NCBI GenBank assembly: GCA_020627785.1
Contig: JAHDGF010000037.1
Location: forward strand, 1-48,261
From: Saprospiraceae bacterium
Lineage (GTDB): Bacteria > Bacteroidota > Bacteroidia > Chitinophagales > Saprospiraceae
Direction: 5' to 3'
Length of the DNA: 48,261 nt
The notes beneath the pieces were generated by a model, which did not search any database, was not told where the DNA came from, and saw nothing but the letters and a program-made list of their open reading frames with translations. A program made the position numbers and the translations under genes. Numbering within the stretch: position 1 is the first letter of the stretch; each line of letters begins with the position of its first letter. Shown one piece after another: positions 15,371-24,742 of the stretch.

Positions 15371-16315
15371 ATGAATAGAATAGAGCTTATTTCAACTGAT
15401 AACAATAAACCATTGTTGTTTACTAAAGTCGAAAAACCAAAATTAAAACCTGGAGAAGTTTTAATTAAAAACAAAGCATTCTCGATTAATCCTGTTGATG
15501 TAAAGACAAGATTTGGAGGAGGTATTTACGGTGCTCTGAAGAACGAAGACCATATAATCCTTGGATGGGATGTAGCAGGCGAAGTGATGGAGTTAGGTGA
15601 AGGTGTAGAATATTTATCCTTAGGCGATAAAGTATTTGGCATGATTAATTTTCCAGGTCACGGAAAGGCGTACAGTGAATATGTGGCAGCACCTGAAGAA
15701 CATATCACAATTATTCCAGCGGGTATTTCCTACGCTGAAGCTGCAGCTACAACTTTAGCAGCATTGACCGCTTATCAAATTCTAAATCGACATATAAAAG
15801 AGAATGATAGAGTGTTTATTCAATCTGCAGCAGGAGGTGTTGGACATTTTGCAGTGCAAATAGCGAAGCTTTTGGGTGCCCATGTTATTGGTACTGCTTC
15901 AGAAAAGAATAAAGAATTTCTAATGGATTTAGGGATAGATGAATTCATTGATTACAAAAAGAGAGCATTTGAGGATTCGACCAAAAACATCGATTTTGCA
16001 TTAGACACAATGGGCGGAGAGGTTCTCTTAAAAACATTTGGAATTATGAAAGAAGGAGGAAAAATTATATCTATTCCAACAGGAATATCGCCAGAGACAA
16101 AAAATAAGGCTTTAGCAAAAGACTTACATGTTGATTTCGAATTAGTTCAAAGTAGTGGTGAAGATATGTATCAATTAGCTAGCTGGTTAAAGTCTGGGAA
16201 AATCAAACCATATATATATGAAGAATTTAAAAGTAATGAAATTGAACTTGCCCATAAACAAATTCTTTCAAGATCGACAAGAGGAAAACTGATTGTATCT
16301 TGGGACAAAGATTAA
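15371..16315 (+). CDS. NADP-dependent quinone-oxidoreductase-like MDR enzyme
   Basis: Medium-chain dehydrogenase/reductase of the zeta-crystallin/quinone oxidoreductase branch. The GroES-like N-terminal domain (residues 1-115: FSINPVDVKTRFGG, GWDVAGEVMELGEGV, GDKVFGM) is followed by the Rossmann nucleotide-binding motif SAAGGVGHFAVQIAKLLGA (residues 152-170). The zinc-binding Cys/His cluster of alcohol dehydrogenases is absent, consistent with a zinc-free NADPH:quinone or enone reductase. It is translationally close to the SMP-30-like gene and lies under the HxlR-controlled promoter. This fits an electrophile/quinone detoxification role, by analogy with YodB-type regulons. A strong hairpin follows. 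Confidence 0.88.
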   Translation: MNRIELISTDNNKPLLFTKVEKPKLKPGEVLIKNKAFSINPVDVKTRFGGGIYGALKNEDHIILGWDVAGEVMELGEGVEYLSLGDKVFGMINFPGHGKAYSEYVAAPEEHITIIPAGISYAEAAATTLAALTAYQILNRHIKENDRVFIQSAAGGVGHFAVQIAKLLGAHVIGTASEKNKEFLMDLGIDEFIDYKKRAFEDSTKNIDFALDTMGGEVLLKTFGIMKEGGKIISIPTGISPETKNKALAKDLHVDFELVQSSGEDMYQLASWLKSGKIKPYIYEEFKSNEIELAHKQILSRSTRGKLIVSWDKD

Positions 16316-16334
16316 CTGTATAAAACAATATAAA

Positions 16335-16368
16335 TGTGGAGGACTACCCCTTATGATAGTCCTCCACA
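16335..16368. terminator. Bidirectional terminator hairpin
   Basis: A perfect 12-bp stem (TGTGGAGGACTA, 16335-16346, with TAGTCCTCCACA, 16357-16368) and a 10-nt loop lie between convergent genes, with AT-rich flanks on both sides. Confidence 0.75.
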
Positions 16369-16428
16369 TATAATAATCGATTTATTATTTTCTTTTATAA
16401 GTGTATCATCAAACTTCAAAATAATGTT

Positions 16429-16830
16429 TCACAGAGCAACTAATACAGTATTTCGAAAAACCTCTGTCACGGCTCCATTACTCATGCTTACAGAATAATT
16501 GAAAGTACCTGGCTCAACAAATTTGCCTTCATAAGTTCCATCCCATCCAAAGGACCTATCATTAGGAGGAAATTGCTCTACCCTATATACTGAATTTCCA
16601 AGCCTATCAAATATTTCCATAAATTCTACGGTTAAAATTAAATCCGGATCTTCTGTTACAACTTGAGGATAAAAAATTCTGTTATTCTCGTTGGTAGGAT
16701 TAATAACATTGGGGAAATAAACTTGGACTGCGCCAGCATCAATACCGAAACCACCGAAGTCTTGCTTTTCACATCCGGATGAACTCATCAATAAAATAAG
16801 TACAGGTATAAAAAATTGAAATCGTTTCAT
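16429..16830 (-). CDS. Minimal lipoprotein resembling a T9SS type B (CHU_C) sorting domain
   Basis: A 133-residue lipoprotein (lipobox SSSGC, Cys20) whose whole mature part resembles the gliding-motility-associated C-terminal domain. It has VYFPNVINPTNENNRIFYP, then VEFMEIFDRLGNSVYRVEQF, then FGWDGTYEGKFVEPGTFNYSVSM. In ordinary cargo proteins this domain follows hundreds of residues of passenger, but here there is no passenger. It lies 21 bp downstream of the PorP/SprF gene and is surely co-transcribed. It may be a lipid-anchored decoy or partner of PorP/SprF, or an anchoring subunit. It is not a truncated gene, since signal peptide, lipobox and domain are all in frame. Confidence 0.75.
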   Translation of the reverse strand: MKRFQFFIPVLILLMSSSGCEKQDFGGFGIDAGAVQVYFPNVINPTNENNRIFYPQVVTEDPDLILTVEFMEIFDRLGNSVYRVEQFPPNDRSFGWDGTYEGKFVEPGTFNYSVSMSNGAVTEVFRNTVLVAL

Positions 16831-16851
16831 CTTTGAATAATATTGATCTTC

Positions 16852-17874
16852 TTAAAAATTGGGAACTTCAAACAGTCTAACTTTCTGATTGACTTTGCCA
16901 AAAATATAGCCGATGGAAATTTCTAGAGACCCAAGCGTCTGGAAGTTCAAATTTGAAATTGTATAATCGTACGAAAGACCTATCTGGATTCCCTTTAATT
17001 GAAAGGCGAATACACCTATTATTGCATCAGAATGGATTGCACCTGATGAATCTTTTCCTACTCTTAGAAAGACACCACCTTGAACATTTGAAATTAAAGG
17101 GTTCGCTAAATTTGACACATTAACCATCGCACCAAAATTCAATTGCGTGTGAACTCCCTGACGTACATACATTAAACTCGGCAATATTGACAACTTAGAA
17201 GTCAGCGGCAACTCAGCACCTGCATGTACAGATGCTCTGATGGACAGATTATGAATAAAATTGTTTTGGAATGAAATGTTAGGCCTATTTAGATGGAAAG
17301 TTGAAACTCCTACATGGAAATTTTTTCTTTCGCCTAAACTGCTTATCCAAACCAAGCCACCATTCATATCTGCAAATAGAAAATCTGGTTGAGCTACAGG
17401 CCCAGGAGGAACGTCTGGGTCTAACTGCTCTGGCCACCTTAAATTGTTTACATCTAAATCTCTCTGCGCTATACCGAATTGCAGACCACCGATCAAAGAA
17501 TGTGAAGAGGTTCCTGAACTTGAGATTACCTTTGCAAATGCAAGACTAAGTGAAAATTGAGTGGTTATAAACCGTGCTGAACCTGAGATGTCATGAAATC
17601 CGGAAGCACCCCATCCTAAATAATCACCAGACTTTAAATTCTTTCGACGATCATAAGATAATGCATAGGTCTGATAGGCATCTCCACGTAGAACTTGAAA
17701 CCATTGATTTCTATAATTGGCTACAATTCTTGACTTCCCATTTATCGAGCCTGTTAATGCTGGATTTAAATTAAGCGGGGATGAATTAAATTGAGAGAAA
17801 TGTAGATCTTGCCCATCAGCATTAATAGAAAATATTAAACCAATACTAAACAAAAATAACTTAAGATGATTCAT
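16852..17874 (-). CDS. PorP/SprF-family type IX secretion outer-membrane protein
   Basis: Outer-membrane beta-barrel of the PorP/SprF family. The signal peptide is MNHLKLFLFSIGLIFSINADGQ. The conserved family start is visible: LHFSQFNSSPLNLNPALTGS, IVANYRNQWF and YALSYDRR. Many alternating strands follow, ending in YIFGKVNQKVRLFEVPNF. The length of 340 residues is normal. Family members interact with T9SS cargo bearing type B sorting domains and keep them on the cell surface. SprF, for example, is needed for SprB export in Flavobacterium. Here the companion gene encodes only a sorting-domain-like lipoprotein, which is unusual. Confidence 0.92.
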   Translation of the reverse strand: MNHLKLFLFSIGLIFSINADGQDLHFSQFNSSPLNLNPALTGSINGKSRIVANYRNQWFQVLRGDAYQTYALSYDRRKNLKSGDYLGWGASGFHDISGSARFITTQFSLSLAFAKVISSSGTSSHSLIGGLQFGIAQRDLDVNNLRWPEQLDPDVPPGPVAQPDFLFADMNGGLVWISSLGERKNFHVGVSTFHLNRPNISFQNNFIHNLSIRASVHAGAELPLTSKLSILPSLMYVRQGVHTQLNFGAMVNVSNLANPLISNVQGGVFLRVGKDSSGAIHSDAIIGVFAFQLKGIQIGLSYDYTISNLNFQTLGSLEISIGYIFGKVNQKVRLFEVPNF

Positions 17875-18010
17875 TGGCTTTTATATTAATTGACTTCTAA
17901 AGTTATAAACGAATAAAAGGATGGCATTGAGTCCTATACTTAAACCAAACTTAAGCATAAGATTAGTCAGCATACTTTAAAAAATTCAAAACTAACAGTG
18001 CATATTTAAA

Positions 18011-18022
18011 ATTTGCGAAAGC
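18011..18022 (+). repeat. ATTTGCGAAAGC 12-mer, copy 4
   Basis: Exact copy on the plus strand in the 169-bp gap between the repeat-containing secreted gene and porP/sprF, about 137 bp upstream of the latter's start. Confidence 0.6.
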
Positions 18023-18043
18023 GAAACCATAGAGAAAATGAAG

Positions 18044-19069
18044 TTACTTATACCCTCCTATCCTAACAAAACAATCTTCTATCAATACTTCAAAACTCAC
18101 CCTATTCTGACTGACCTCAATCTTCGCAGGATAACAACCAGTACCACTCGGATTACAGTTAAGGTAATTTCCGTTATCTTCTACTAGAACTCCAGAACCA
18201 GAACCTCCAGAAACTTGAAGCCCACCATTAGGGCCAGGTCCACTGACTGTAAATCCGAAAGTATATTCACCATTCATATCAAATTTAATTTCACCATTCA
18301 AACATCTTTCAACTCCATTATCCATAAAACAATCTGTATTTTCTCCTATTAAATCTATGGTCTCTTCATCAAAAAAACTACAAGAAGCAAAGTCCAAAAA
18401 ATCAATCGTATACAGCCCCGTTACTGCAATCCCATTAATACAGAAAGAACCAGATTGTCCACAGACAAACTGAGTAATTATGTCTACATCACTAAAACCG
18501 TAGGCCGTAGCACAATCAAAACTTGAAGAATTACTACAGAGTAAACTTCCATCTTGATAATAAAACTGTGTACCCAATGGCGAACGAACTGCTAAATATT
18601 TATGAACATCTTGTTGAAAAACTACCACCGATTCATCGGTACAGTTTTCTAAATTCACGAGCCCATCTAACCACGGAAATTCTTGATACAATTCTTCAGC
18701 TAACGCTTCTGCATCGCAGGCGGATTGAGAATTCGTGTTTGTATTCATACATTCAAATTGCAAACCAATTTGATTGTCGGTAAATCCATAGGCTTGCACA
18801 CAACTGAACGAACTTGAACCAGTACAAAATAATTGTCCAGTTTCAAAATATAAGTATTCATCTGAATCAGAAGAAACCAACACAAAGGCAAAAGGACCAA
18901 GATTATATTCAGAAATCACCTCCCCATCACAATCAGCGGGATCAACAATAGTTTCAAGCCATGAATATTTGTCAAAAATATCATTGGACTGCGCATTAAT
19001 ACTGAAACTTATAAAAAGAAAACTTGAAACAATAAGAATAGTCTGGATTAATAGATGAGATCTACACAT
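18044..19069 (-). CDS. Secreted Cys-rich protein with two tandem 73-residue repeats
   Basis: Function unknown. After a signal peptide (MCRSHLLIQTILIVSSFLFISFSINAQ) two repeats follow, at about residues 35-107 and 131-203. Each has YSWL/FPWL, then C, then a strand pair ending in YLYFETGQLFC or FYYQDGSLLC, then SSSFSC or SSSFDC, then AYGF[ST]D and a final FxC. The conserved cysteines suggest disulfides in an extracytoplasmic domain. The remaining 135 residues form a lipocalin-like or beta-sandwich region (GEIKFDMNGEYTFGFTVSGPGP, CFVRIGGYK) with several more Cys. Such repeats are, to my knowledge, found mainly in Saprospiraceae-like bacteria. No sorting domain is visible. Confidence 0.75.
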   Translation of the reverse strand: MCRSHLLIQTILIVSSFLFISFSINAQSNDIFDKYSWLETIVDPADCDGEVISEYNLGPFAFVLVSSDSDEYLYFETGQLFCTGSSSFSCVQAYGFTDNQIGLQFECMNTNTNSQSACDAEALAEELYQEFPWLDGLVNLENCTDESVVVFQQDVHKYLAVRSPLGTQFYYQDGSLLCSNSSSFDCATAYGFSDVDIITQFVCGQSGSFCINGIAVTGLYTIDFLDFASCSFFDEETIDLIGENTDCFMDNGVERCLNGEIKFDMNGEYTFGFTVSGPGPNGGLQVSGGSGSGVLVEDNGNYLNCNPSGTGCYPAKIEVSQNRVSFEVLIEDCFVRIGGYK

Positions 19070-19189
19070 GATTAATTGGTTTGTTTATGATATACTTTAT
19101 ATAGCCGCACAACAAGTAAAATGTTGCATACAGATATACTTTAACAATCAACCAAAAACCTAAGGAAAGGGATAAAAGGTTTAATCATC

Positions 19190-19996
19190 TTAATCCACGA
19201 CTTTCACTTGCTCCATCGTTTTTGCAATCAAATTATTTACAATTTCCATATCGTATGCATCTGGATGTGCAAGACCAAAATCACCTTTATCATTATCAAA
19301 GTATTGGCCATCTATATCTTCCGAACTTTTGATAAGTGCTAAATCATAAATAATATCAGCACCTTTATCAGCGGAAGACCAAAATTTACCATAAGCTTCT
19401 CTGACCATATTTGTATTAAGAAGCGAACCCGGATTAAGTGCTACCACAGAAATATTAGACTCTTTTTGTGCTAAATAGAAACTCCACATTAAGATGGCCA
19501 ATTTACTTTGAGCATAAGCTTCTTGATCAGAGACTTGAATATTGGCATCAAGTAAATCGTAAGATATTCTACTTTGAGCTGCTGAACTCAAATTTATAAT
19601 TCGAGGCTGTGAACCTTCTTTAATCTTACCAAGTATCCTATTAGTTAAAAGATATGGCGCATAGTAATTCACTACAATTCGAATATCTGACCCATCGTTG
19701 GTTAGAGAATGAGGTGATTTAAAAACACCCGCATTATTGATTAAAACATCAATGGTAGAAATCTTATCGTTTATTTCATCAGCCATTCGTTTCACCTCAT
19801 TGAGATGAGAAAAATCGGCAGTGAAACCAAAAATATCATCATTGTCTGTTCCTTGCTTAAGCTCAGCAATTACTTTATTTAATTTTTCAGAATCTCTACC
19901 ATGTAGATAAATTATATGCCCATCCTTGGCCATTTTTAGTGCCGCCAACTTTCCAATACCATCTGTGCTGCCGGTGATGAGAATTGTTTTTTTCAT
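19190..19996 (-). CDS. SDR-family NAD(P)-dependent oxidoreductase
   Basis: Classical short-chain dehydrogenase/reductase, 268 residues. Cofactor motif TGSTDGIG is at residues 8-15 and NNAG at 87-90. The catalytic triad is Ser137/138 (NLSSAA) with Tyr161 and Lys165 (YAQSK). HGRD near 32-35 suggests NADP preference. The gene lies 14 bp downstream of the LLM flavoenzyme and is probably co-transcribed. The substrate is unknown; sequence around NPGSLLNTNM resembles retinol-dehydrogenase-like or protochlorophyllide-reductase-like SDRs that act on carbonyl compounds. Confidence 0.92.
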   Translation of the reverse strand: MKKTILITGSTDGIGKLAALKMAKDGHIIYLHGRDSEKLNKVIAELKQGTDNDDIFGFTADFSHLNEVKRMADEINDKISTIDVLINNAGVFKSPHSLTNDGSDIRIVVNYYAPYLLTNRILGKIKEGSQPRIINLSSAAQSRISYDLLDANIQVSDQEAYAQSKLAILMWSFYLAQKESNISVVALNPGSLLNTNMVREAYGKFWSSADKGADIIYDLALIKSSEDIDGQYFDNDKGDFGLAHPDAYDMEIVNNLIAKTMEQVKVVD

Positions 19997-20010
19997 GCCT
20001 AGGTTCTTTA

Positions 20011-20967
20011 TTATTTATGAAACTGAGATAGTACTTTTTCTGCCAAGGTTTCCATTGTACGTTCAATATTACTGGTATTAAATCTTAAATTAATCGCTAA
20101 GTGATTCACACCGATGGATTGTAACTGAAATAAATACTCCAAAAGATAATGTATACCGGTCCGTATTCCTAAGTGTATTCCAACTGGTTTGAAATCATCA
20201 TCTTGATGTAGATCTAGATATAGTGGCTGAAGGAAAGGTTTATCAAATGGACCGGCTTCCAAAATCAATGCACGCCATTCTTTGATGTTGTGTTCTTGCA
20301 TGTACAGGTTTCTGGGATAGTACATCCATCCATCTCCATGTTCGGCGACCCAAGCAGTAGTTTGTTGACTATGTCCAGTAATCAAAAGAGGAATTCTTGA
20401 CCCGAAAGGTTTTGGAAGAATGTCGGTTGCCCCATTCATTTCGCCGAATTTATTTTTTCCCATACGAGGAAAGTCTTCTTGTGCAAAACGAATATATGAG
20501 AAAGCTTCACGAAAGGCCTCACCTCTATTTTCGTAATTGAAGTTCATACCTGGATATTCTTCATACCTATCACCAGAGGCAACACCTAATATGAATCTAC
20601 CCTGGGTTAATTGATCTAAGGTTGCCGCGGATTTTGCCACGTGAAGTGGATGATGCAAAGGAAGTGCAATGCTAGAAACTCCAAGCGCGATTGTGGACGT
20701 TTGACCTGCCAGAAAGCCAAGATAAGTAAAAGGATCATAGGTCTGTCCTGCATCACCAAAACCGGGGACATGCATTGGTACGTCTCTCACCCACACTGCA
20801 CGATAACCTAATTGTTCTGCCAGCGCTACGCGTTCCAAATGGTTTTGCATTCTAGGGACTGTGCTATTGCTGTAATCCTCTATTGGTATAACCAATCCCA
20901 CCGTCAACTTATTAGGATGGAATACTTTATTAAAGCCTTGATTTATTTTTTCAAATGTATTCGGCAA
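20011..20967 (-). CDS. LLM-class flavin-dependent oxidoreductase
   Basis: Luciferase-like monooxygenase superfamily, TIM barrel using FMN or F420. Signatures are LAEQLGYRAVWVRDVPMHVPGFGDAGQTYDPFTYLGFLAGQT-type text at residues 49-90, LPLHHPLHVAKSAATLDQLTQGRFILGVASGD (about 103-134), and a C-terminal LAINLRFNT. The length of 318 residues is typical of the small LLM subgroup annotated as a putative oxidoreductase of the TIGR03571 type. Substrate unknown. It is the first gene of the pair with the SDR. Confidence 0.88.
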   Translation of the reverse strand: MPNTFEKINQGFNKVFHPNKLTVGLVIPIEDYSNSTVPRMQNHLERVALAEQLGYRAVWVRDVPMHVPGFGDAGQTYDPFTYLGFLAGQTSTIALGVSSIALPLHHPLHVAKSAATLDQLTQGRFILGVASGDRYEEYPGMNFNYENRGEAFREAFSYIRFAQEDFPRMGKNKFGEMNGATDILPKPFGSRIPLLITGHSQQTTAWVAEHGDGWMYYPRNLYMQEHNIKEWRALILEAGPFDKPFLQPLYLDLHQDDDFKPVGIHLGIRTGIHYLLEYLFQLQSIGVNHLAINLRFNTSNIERTMETLAEKVLSQFHK

Positions 20968-21178
20968 TACTTAGAATTTTAATTTTCTACTACAAACTTC
21001 TAAATCCTAACCTTGCATAGACCATCCGCTGAACTTTCTATTTTCTACATTAGGAATGGAAACACTTCAAATATAAACTTAAAATATTCCTTACGCTTCT
21101 TTTTCTAAAATATGGAAATCCATGGTCCTGAAAAGAAGAGAATGCAAAAATTTAAATTATAGCACTCATCATAAATAG

Positions 21179-22903
21179 TCACCGAATTTTTATATGAAGG
21201 TCTGTTGATATATTCATCAATTCAAAGTTATTTATACCCAACTCATTATCTACAAAGTCATTCCACATTTTTAATTTATTTATATCTTGCCCAGCAAATG
21301 AATCTTTTCTAAGTAAACTTTGGTCGTCCTCAAGTTGGGCAACTATCTGTTTGAACACATCATTTATTTCTTCTCTACCCATCGATTCAACATCTAGCTG
21401 ACCTAAGAATTTTAGTCTATAGATTTCAACTAAATCAAAGTAAATATTTACATACGCTTGAAATAGTAAATCTTCACTGAGGTGATTGTAAGAATTATAT
21501 ATATCGAAAATACTACTTGTTTCAACCAATATTCCTTCACTAGATTCTTCAAGATCAAAATAAATATCTGTATTAATTTCTAACATATCAGATTTAAAAC
21601 CATATCGATCGATTTGATAATCAATGTTTTTTACCCCATTTATTTTAATCGTTTTCTTTGTTTTTTTCATTGAAATACGATCTTTAGACCATATCACATA
21701 ATTGTTTTCAAATAGTTCCTTACCAAAGTCAGAAGAATTAAAACCCTCTCCTTCTTCTTTGAGTGTTTTTAAATTGTATTGTTGTTCTTTTGAAAGTAAG
21801 AAGTTTCCATCTTTTGATAAACAATTAAAAATAATTGTATCAGGAACTATTGATAAGGCCCTATAGTCCGAAATCCCATGTTGGAATTTAAAGTGCGGAG
21901 AATAAAAAGATTCGTTGTATTGGGTGATATATAAAATTGCCTCTGTATTTATTTCCCTTGAGATTTCATTATGAATATTTGAATGATAATTAATTGAAAT
22001 GTGAGATAATTTATAGTTGCCTTGTCGCTTGCTATAATTGTAACTTATTTTATAATTCAGTTCCTCAACTTCTGTTATGCCTATGGGAACAAAAAGATTT
22101 TTTTTGTTGCCGCCTACTATTTCCAATTTTAATAAAGAATAATCGGAAGAGTCTAGCCATATAACACCACTATAATAGTTTTCATTTAAATTTCGGGGAA
22201 TGAATTCAATTTTCAGATATTCATTATTGTATTCTAAAACTTCTAGCTCATAGGTCTTCTTTAATTTTCTTTTTGACAATTGATACGGATTTAAAGGAAG
22301 TGTTTTGCTGACTCTAGTAATATTATATAAAGAAAACGCTTTACTCAAATTCATGTTTAGAAAATAACCTTCACTTGCATTTGAATTTAAATAAGAGTTT
22401 CCATTTTTGAATTACAGTTCTTCGATTGCTCCATTACTTATTTGGGCATTATAAAACATTTGAGTAAACTCAATAGGCTTATTATTCTCAGAAGTATTTA
22501 CAAAAAAGTATGCTTTTGCATTAGTTAAATTATCATTCGCCTGTAGCAGTTCCTTTGACTTCCTAATGATGCCAAATAGATCTTGACTATCTGCAGTTAT
22601 TATGACTTCAGAAAGTGTATTTGTCGAAGGACTTAGCTCAATTATACTCTTTATATTTCCAACTCGAATTACTATTTTATTATAACCGATGTATGTTATT
22701 CTAAGTGAATCATTTAGATCAGCAGATATTTCAAAATCACCAGAGTTATTTGAAAGAGTACCTTGTTCATTTTTAATATTGTAAATATGTGCATACTCTA
22801 AGACTTCTTGAGTCACTGAGTCAATGAGTTTAAACTGAAAAACAGTCTGAGCAATTAAGCTACTGCTCACCATCACTAATAGTATGGTTATTATTTGATT
22901 CAT
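21179..22903 (-). pseudogene. Carboxypeptidase-regulatory-like exported protein split by a nonsense codon
   Basis: Two ORFs (22903-22412 and 22354-21179) are in the same frame and separated by a single TAA at 22412-22414. Between them the frame continues as FKNGNSYLNSNASEGYFLNMNLSKAF, so the original product was one protein of about 574 residues. It has a signal peptide (MNQIITILLVMVSSSLIAQ). A carboxypeptidase-regulatory-like domain covers about 22-92 (VLEYAHIYNIKNEQGTLSNNSGDFEI, ITYIGYNK). A long beta-rich region resembling Bacteroidota DUF5686-like outer-membrane-associated proteins follows (YSGVIWLDSSDYSLLKLEIVGG). The C-terminus is degenerate in family terms but open. If the TAA is real, only a 163-residue secreted fragment is made; read-through or a sequencing error are the alternatives. 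Confidence 0.75.
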
Positions 22904-23116
22904 TTATTCACGACTAACGTAAATAAATTATGTCGACTTCCAATACTTCTGTATTGCAAAATCTGCACGAATTAAGTTTATTCTTTAAGCTTGTCTTCTC
23001 TCCTACTTTGTTAGAAATATAAATTGTACTATTTATTATAAATTTTTTCAGAACAATATGACAAAGGACACTGGGCTGATGGATCAAAAATAAGTTATCA
23101 TACAATCAATGACTCT

Positions 23117-23497
23117 TTACTCCAATAACCCATCTACCCTATATACGTCTATGGCTTTGTTCACCATTTGTCCAATTTCTTTTATTAAATCATCATCCAA
23201 AAACTTTACATGAAAACATGATTTACCTTTCTTGAATTTCGTCAGTTGCTCGGACAAATTGGTAAATTCTGTAGGGTGAGTATAGGCTGGATAAAAATAA
23301 AATCTAACATCTTTCTCTTTGGGTACTACGCTAGAGAAATAAATCCCCTGGACTATTTTTTTCCCTTGTGGAGCTTCGATCGTTCCATTAACTTCAAAAT
23401 TTGATGGTTTATCTACCCTGATTTTTAAAGTTCCTACATGTTGTTTTAATACATCAATGAGTTGCTCCCTTATTATTTTGACATCCTTTATCATCAT
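23117..23497 (-). CDS. DUF1801-like small cytoplasmic protein
   Basis: A 126-residue protein with no signal peptide. The C-terminal part, GKSCFHVKFLDDDLIKEIGQMVNKAIDVYRVDGLLE, resembles the ending of DUF1801/YdhG-like proteins (K-SCFH-K..D...). The middle carries FYFYPAYTHP and a strand-rich pattern. Function unknown. Two Met codons at the start leave the N-terminus uncertain by one residue. It lies 26 bp upstream (in coordinates below) of the esterase lipoprotein gene in the same orientation, so they may be co-transcribed. Confidence 0.6.
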   Translation of the reverse strand: MMIKDVKIIREQLIDVLKQHVGTLKIRVDKPSNFEVNGTIEAPQGKKIVQGIYFSSVVPKEKDVRFYFYPAYTHPTEFTNLSEQLTKFKKGKSCFHVKFLDDDLIKEIGQMVNKAIDVYRVDGLLE

Positions 23498-23523
23498 TCA
23501 CTTTTCATTAAGGAATAGAAAAT

Positions 23524-24528
23524 TTATTCTATGGTTAAATTTTGCCTTTCTACTAGAAACTCAAAAGATAAATCAAATAAACCTAATCCATCTACTTCTG
23601 CACTCCATGCTCCATGACCCTCGCCTTCTAAAGGATAAACTTCATGATAAATTCCCAAGGAGTTGTATATACTATCCAATTCTGTGGCTTCAGAAAATAA
23701 TACCGCAGGATCTAATGTACCATGCGCAATCAATAATTCAGGGTCATTTTCATCATATCGATCTACGCCATAAACAGAACCATAAAGATCGATTTTTACA
23801 TTACTTCCCCAAAATTCTACCATACTTCGCACCTTATAAGTTTCACCTAAGTTTGCAGTTACAAGAGTAGGATCTTCTGTGATTGATATCTCATCTCTAA
23901 AGTCTTCTTGATCAGAAATTCCTAACGTGATGGTAGTGATTGCTCCTGCCGAAGCACCTCCCACAGTAATGTAATCTGTGTTTATATTATAAGTACTTGC
24001 ATTAGCTACTAACCACCGAAGTGCAGCTTTGGCATCCCTTTGAGCAGCATACATTGCAATACTCGTTTTAGCATCCGATGGAGTTGTCCCATTTTGCAAG
24101 GTGAAATCAATCCATTGTTGTGGTGCAATTCCAGTAAAAGTATTTCCTAAATCACTTGTAGTTCTATAATCTACAGAAGCAAAAACCCAACCTCTTGAAG
24201 CAAAGTAATTAGCCATTTCTATAATTTCAGGTTTGGTCTTAGTGCCTCCTTGAAAACCACCTCCATGGATAAATAGGAAGACCGGTCTATTGGTAGAAGT
24301 ATTATTGGGATGATAAACATCTATTTTCTGTGGCATGGCAACATTAGTATCGCTCACCGGATCATGACTCAATCCATCTGCATAAGTAATGTCTTCATCC
24401 ACCATCACATCATAAAAAGAATCAGCCTTAATTACTGGCACTTCACTTTCAGTGTTCATGGGCTCATCTTCATTGCAAGCAGCTACGAATAAAAAGCTGA
24501 AAATGACTAAATAAAAAATTTTATGCAT
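23524..24528 (-). CDS. Exported alpha/beta-hydrolase (esterase/lipase-like) lipoprotein
   Basis: I chose ATG 24528 rather than 24591 because it gives MHKIFYLVIFSFLFVAAC, a signal peptide with lipobox Cys18. The hydrolase core has the oxyanion-hole motif HGGGFQGG (88-95) and the nucleophile elbow GGASAGA with Ser193. LIAHGTLDP supplies the acid-loop region and GEGHGAW the catalytic His. This is the hormone-sensitive-lipase/carboxylesterase pattern. It should act on ester substrates at the envelope. The mature N-terminus (NEDEPMNTES) is acidic and flexible. No strong terminator precedes the adjacent DUF1801-like gene downstream. Confidence 0.88.
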   Translation of the reverse strand: MHKIFYLVIFSFLFVAACNEDEPMNTESEVPVIKADSFYDVMVDEDITYADGLSHDPVSDTNVAMPQKIDVYHPNNTSTNRPVFLFIHGGGFQGGTKTKPEIIEMANYFASRGWVFASVDYRTTSDLGNTFTGIAPQQWIDFTLQNGTTPSDAKTSIAMYAAQRDAKAALRWLVANASTYNINTDYITVGGASAGAITTITLGISDQEDFRDEISITEDPTLVTANLGETYKVRSMVEFWGSNVKIDLYGSVYGVDRYDENDPELLIAHGTLDPAVLFSEATELDSIYNSLGIYHEVYPLEGEGHGAWSAEVDGLGLFDLSFEFLVERQNLTIE

Positions 24529-24679
24529 AAGTAATTTTATTATTCGTTCAAGTTTCCTTTTTGATTCTGAACAGAAAACCATCCATCTCAAAATTCATCC
24601 GACTGCAAGGACAACTTGATATTTACAAAAAGCACAAAATAATAGAATTTAAACTTTTCTCAGGAAGCTAAAAAAGAAA

Positions 24680-24705
24680 ATTAAACAGATTTTCGTCTGT
24701 TTAAT
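24680..24705. terminator. Rho-independent terminator of the GH5 gene
   Basis: A perfect 10-bp stem ATTAAACAGA (24680-24689) with TCTGTTTAAT (24696-24705) around TTTTCG. On the minus strand it is followed by a T-rich run (TTTCTTTTTT), as expected downstream of the gene ending at 24743. Confidence 0.85.
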
Positions 24706-24742
24706 CTTGATTTTTTTGGAGAAAATTTAGATAAGTTTCCAT

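Noticed and set aside
22914..23105. 63-codon minus-strand frame between the DUF1801-like gene and the split carboxypeptidase-regulatory gene
   Set aside because: It lies in an ordinary intergenic gap, its composition (Ile/Lys/Asn-rich, ending CNTEVLEVDIIYLR) resembles random AT-rich translation, and I see no family or coupling.
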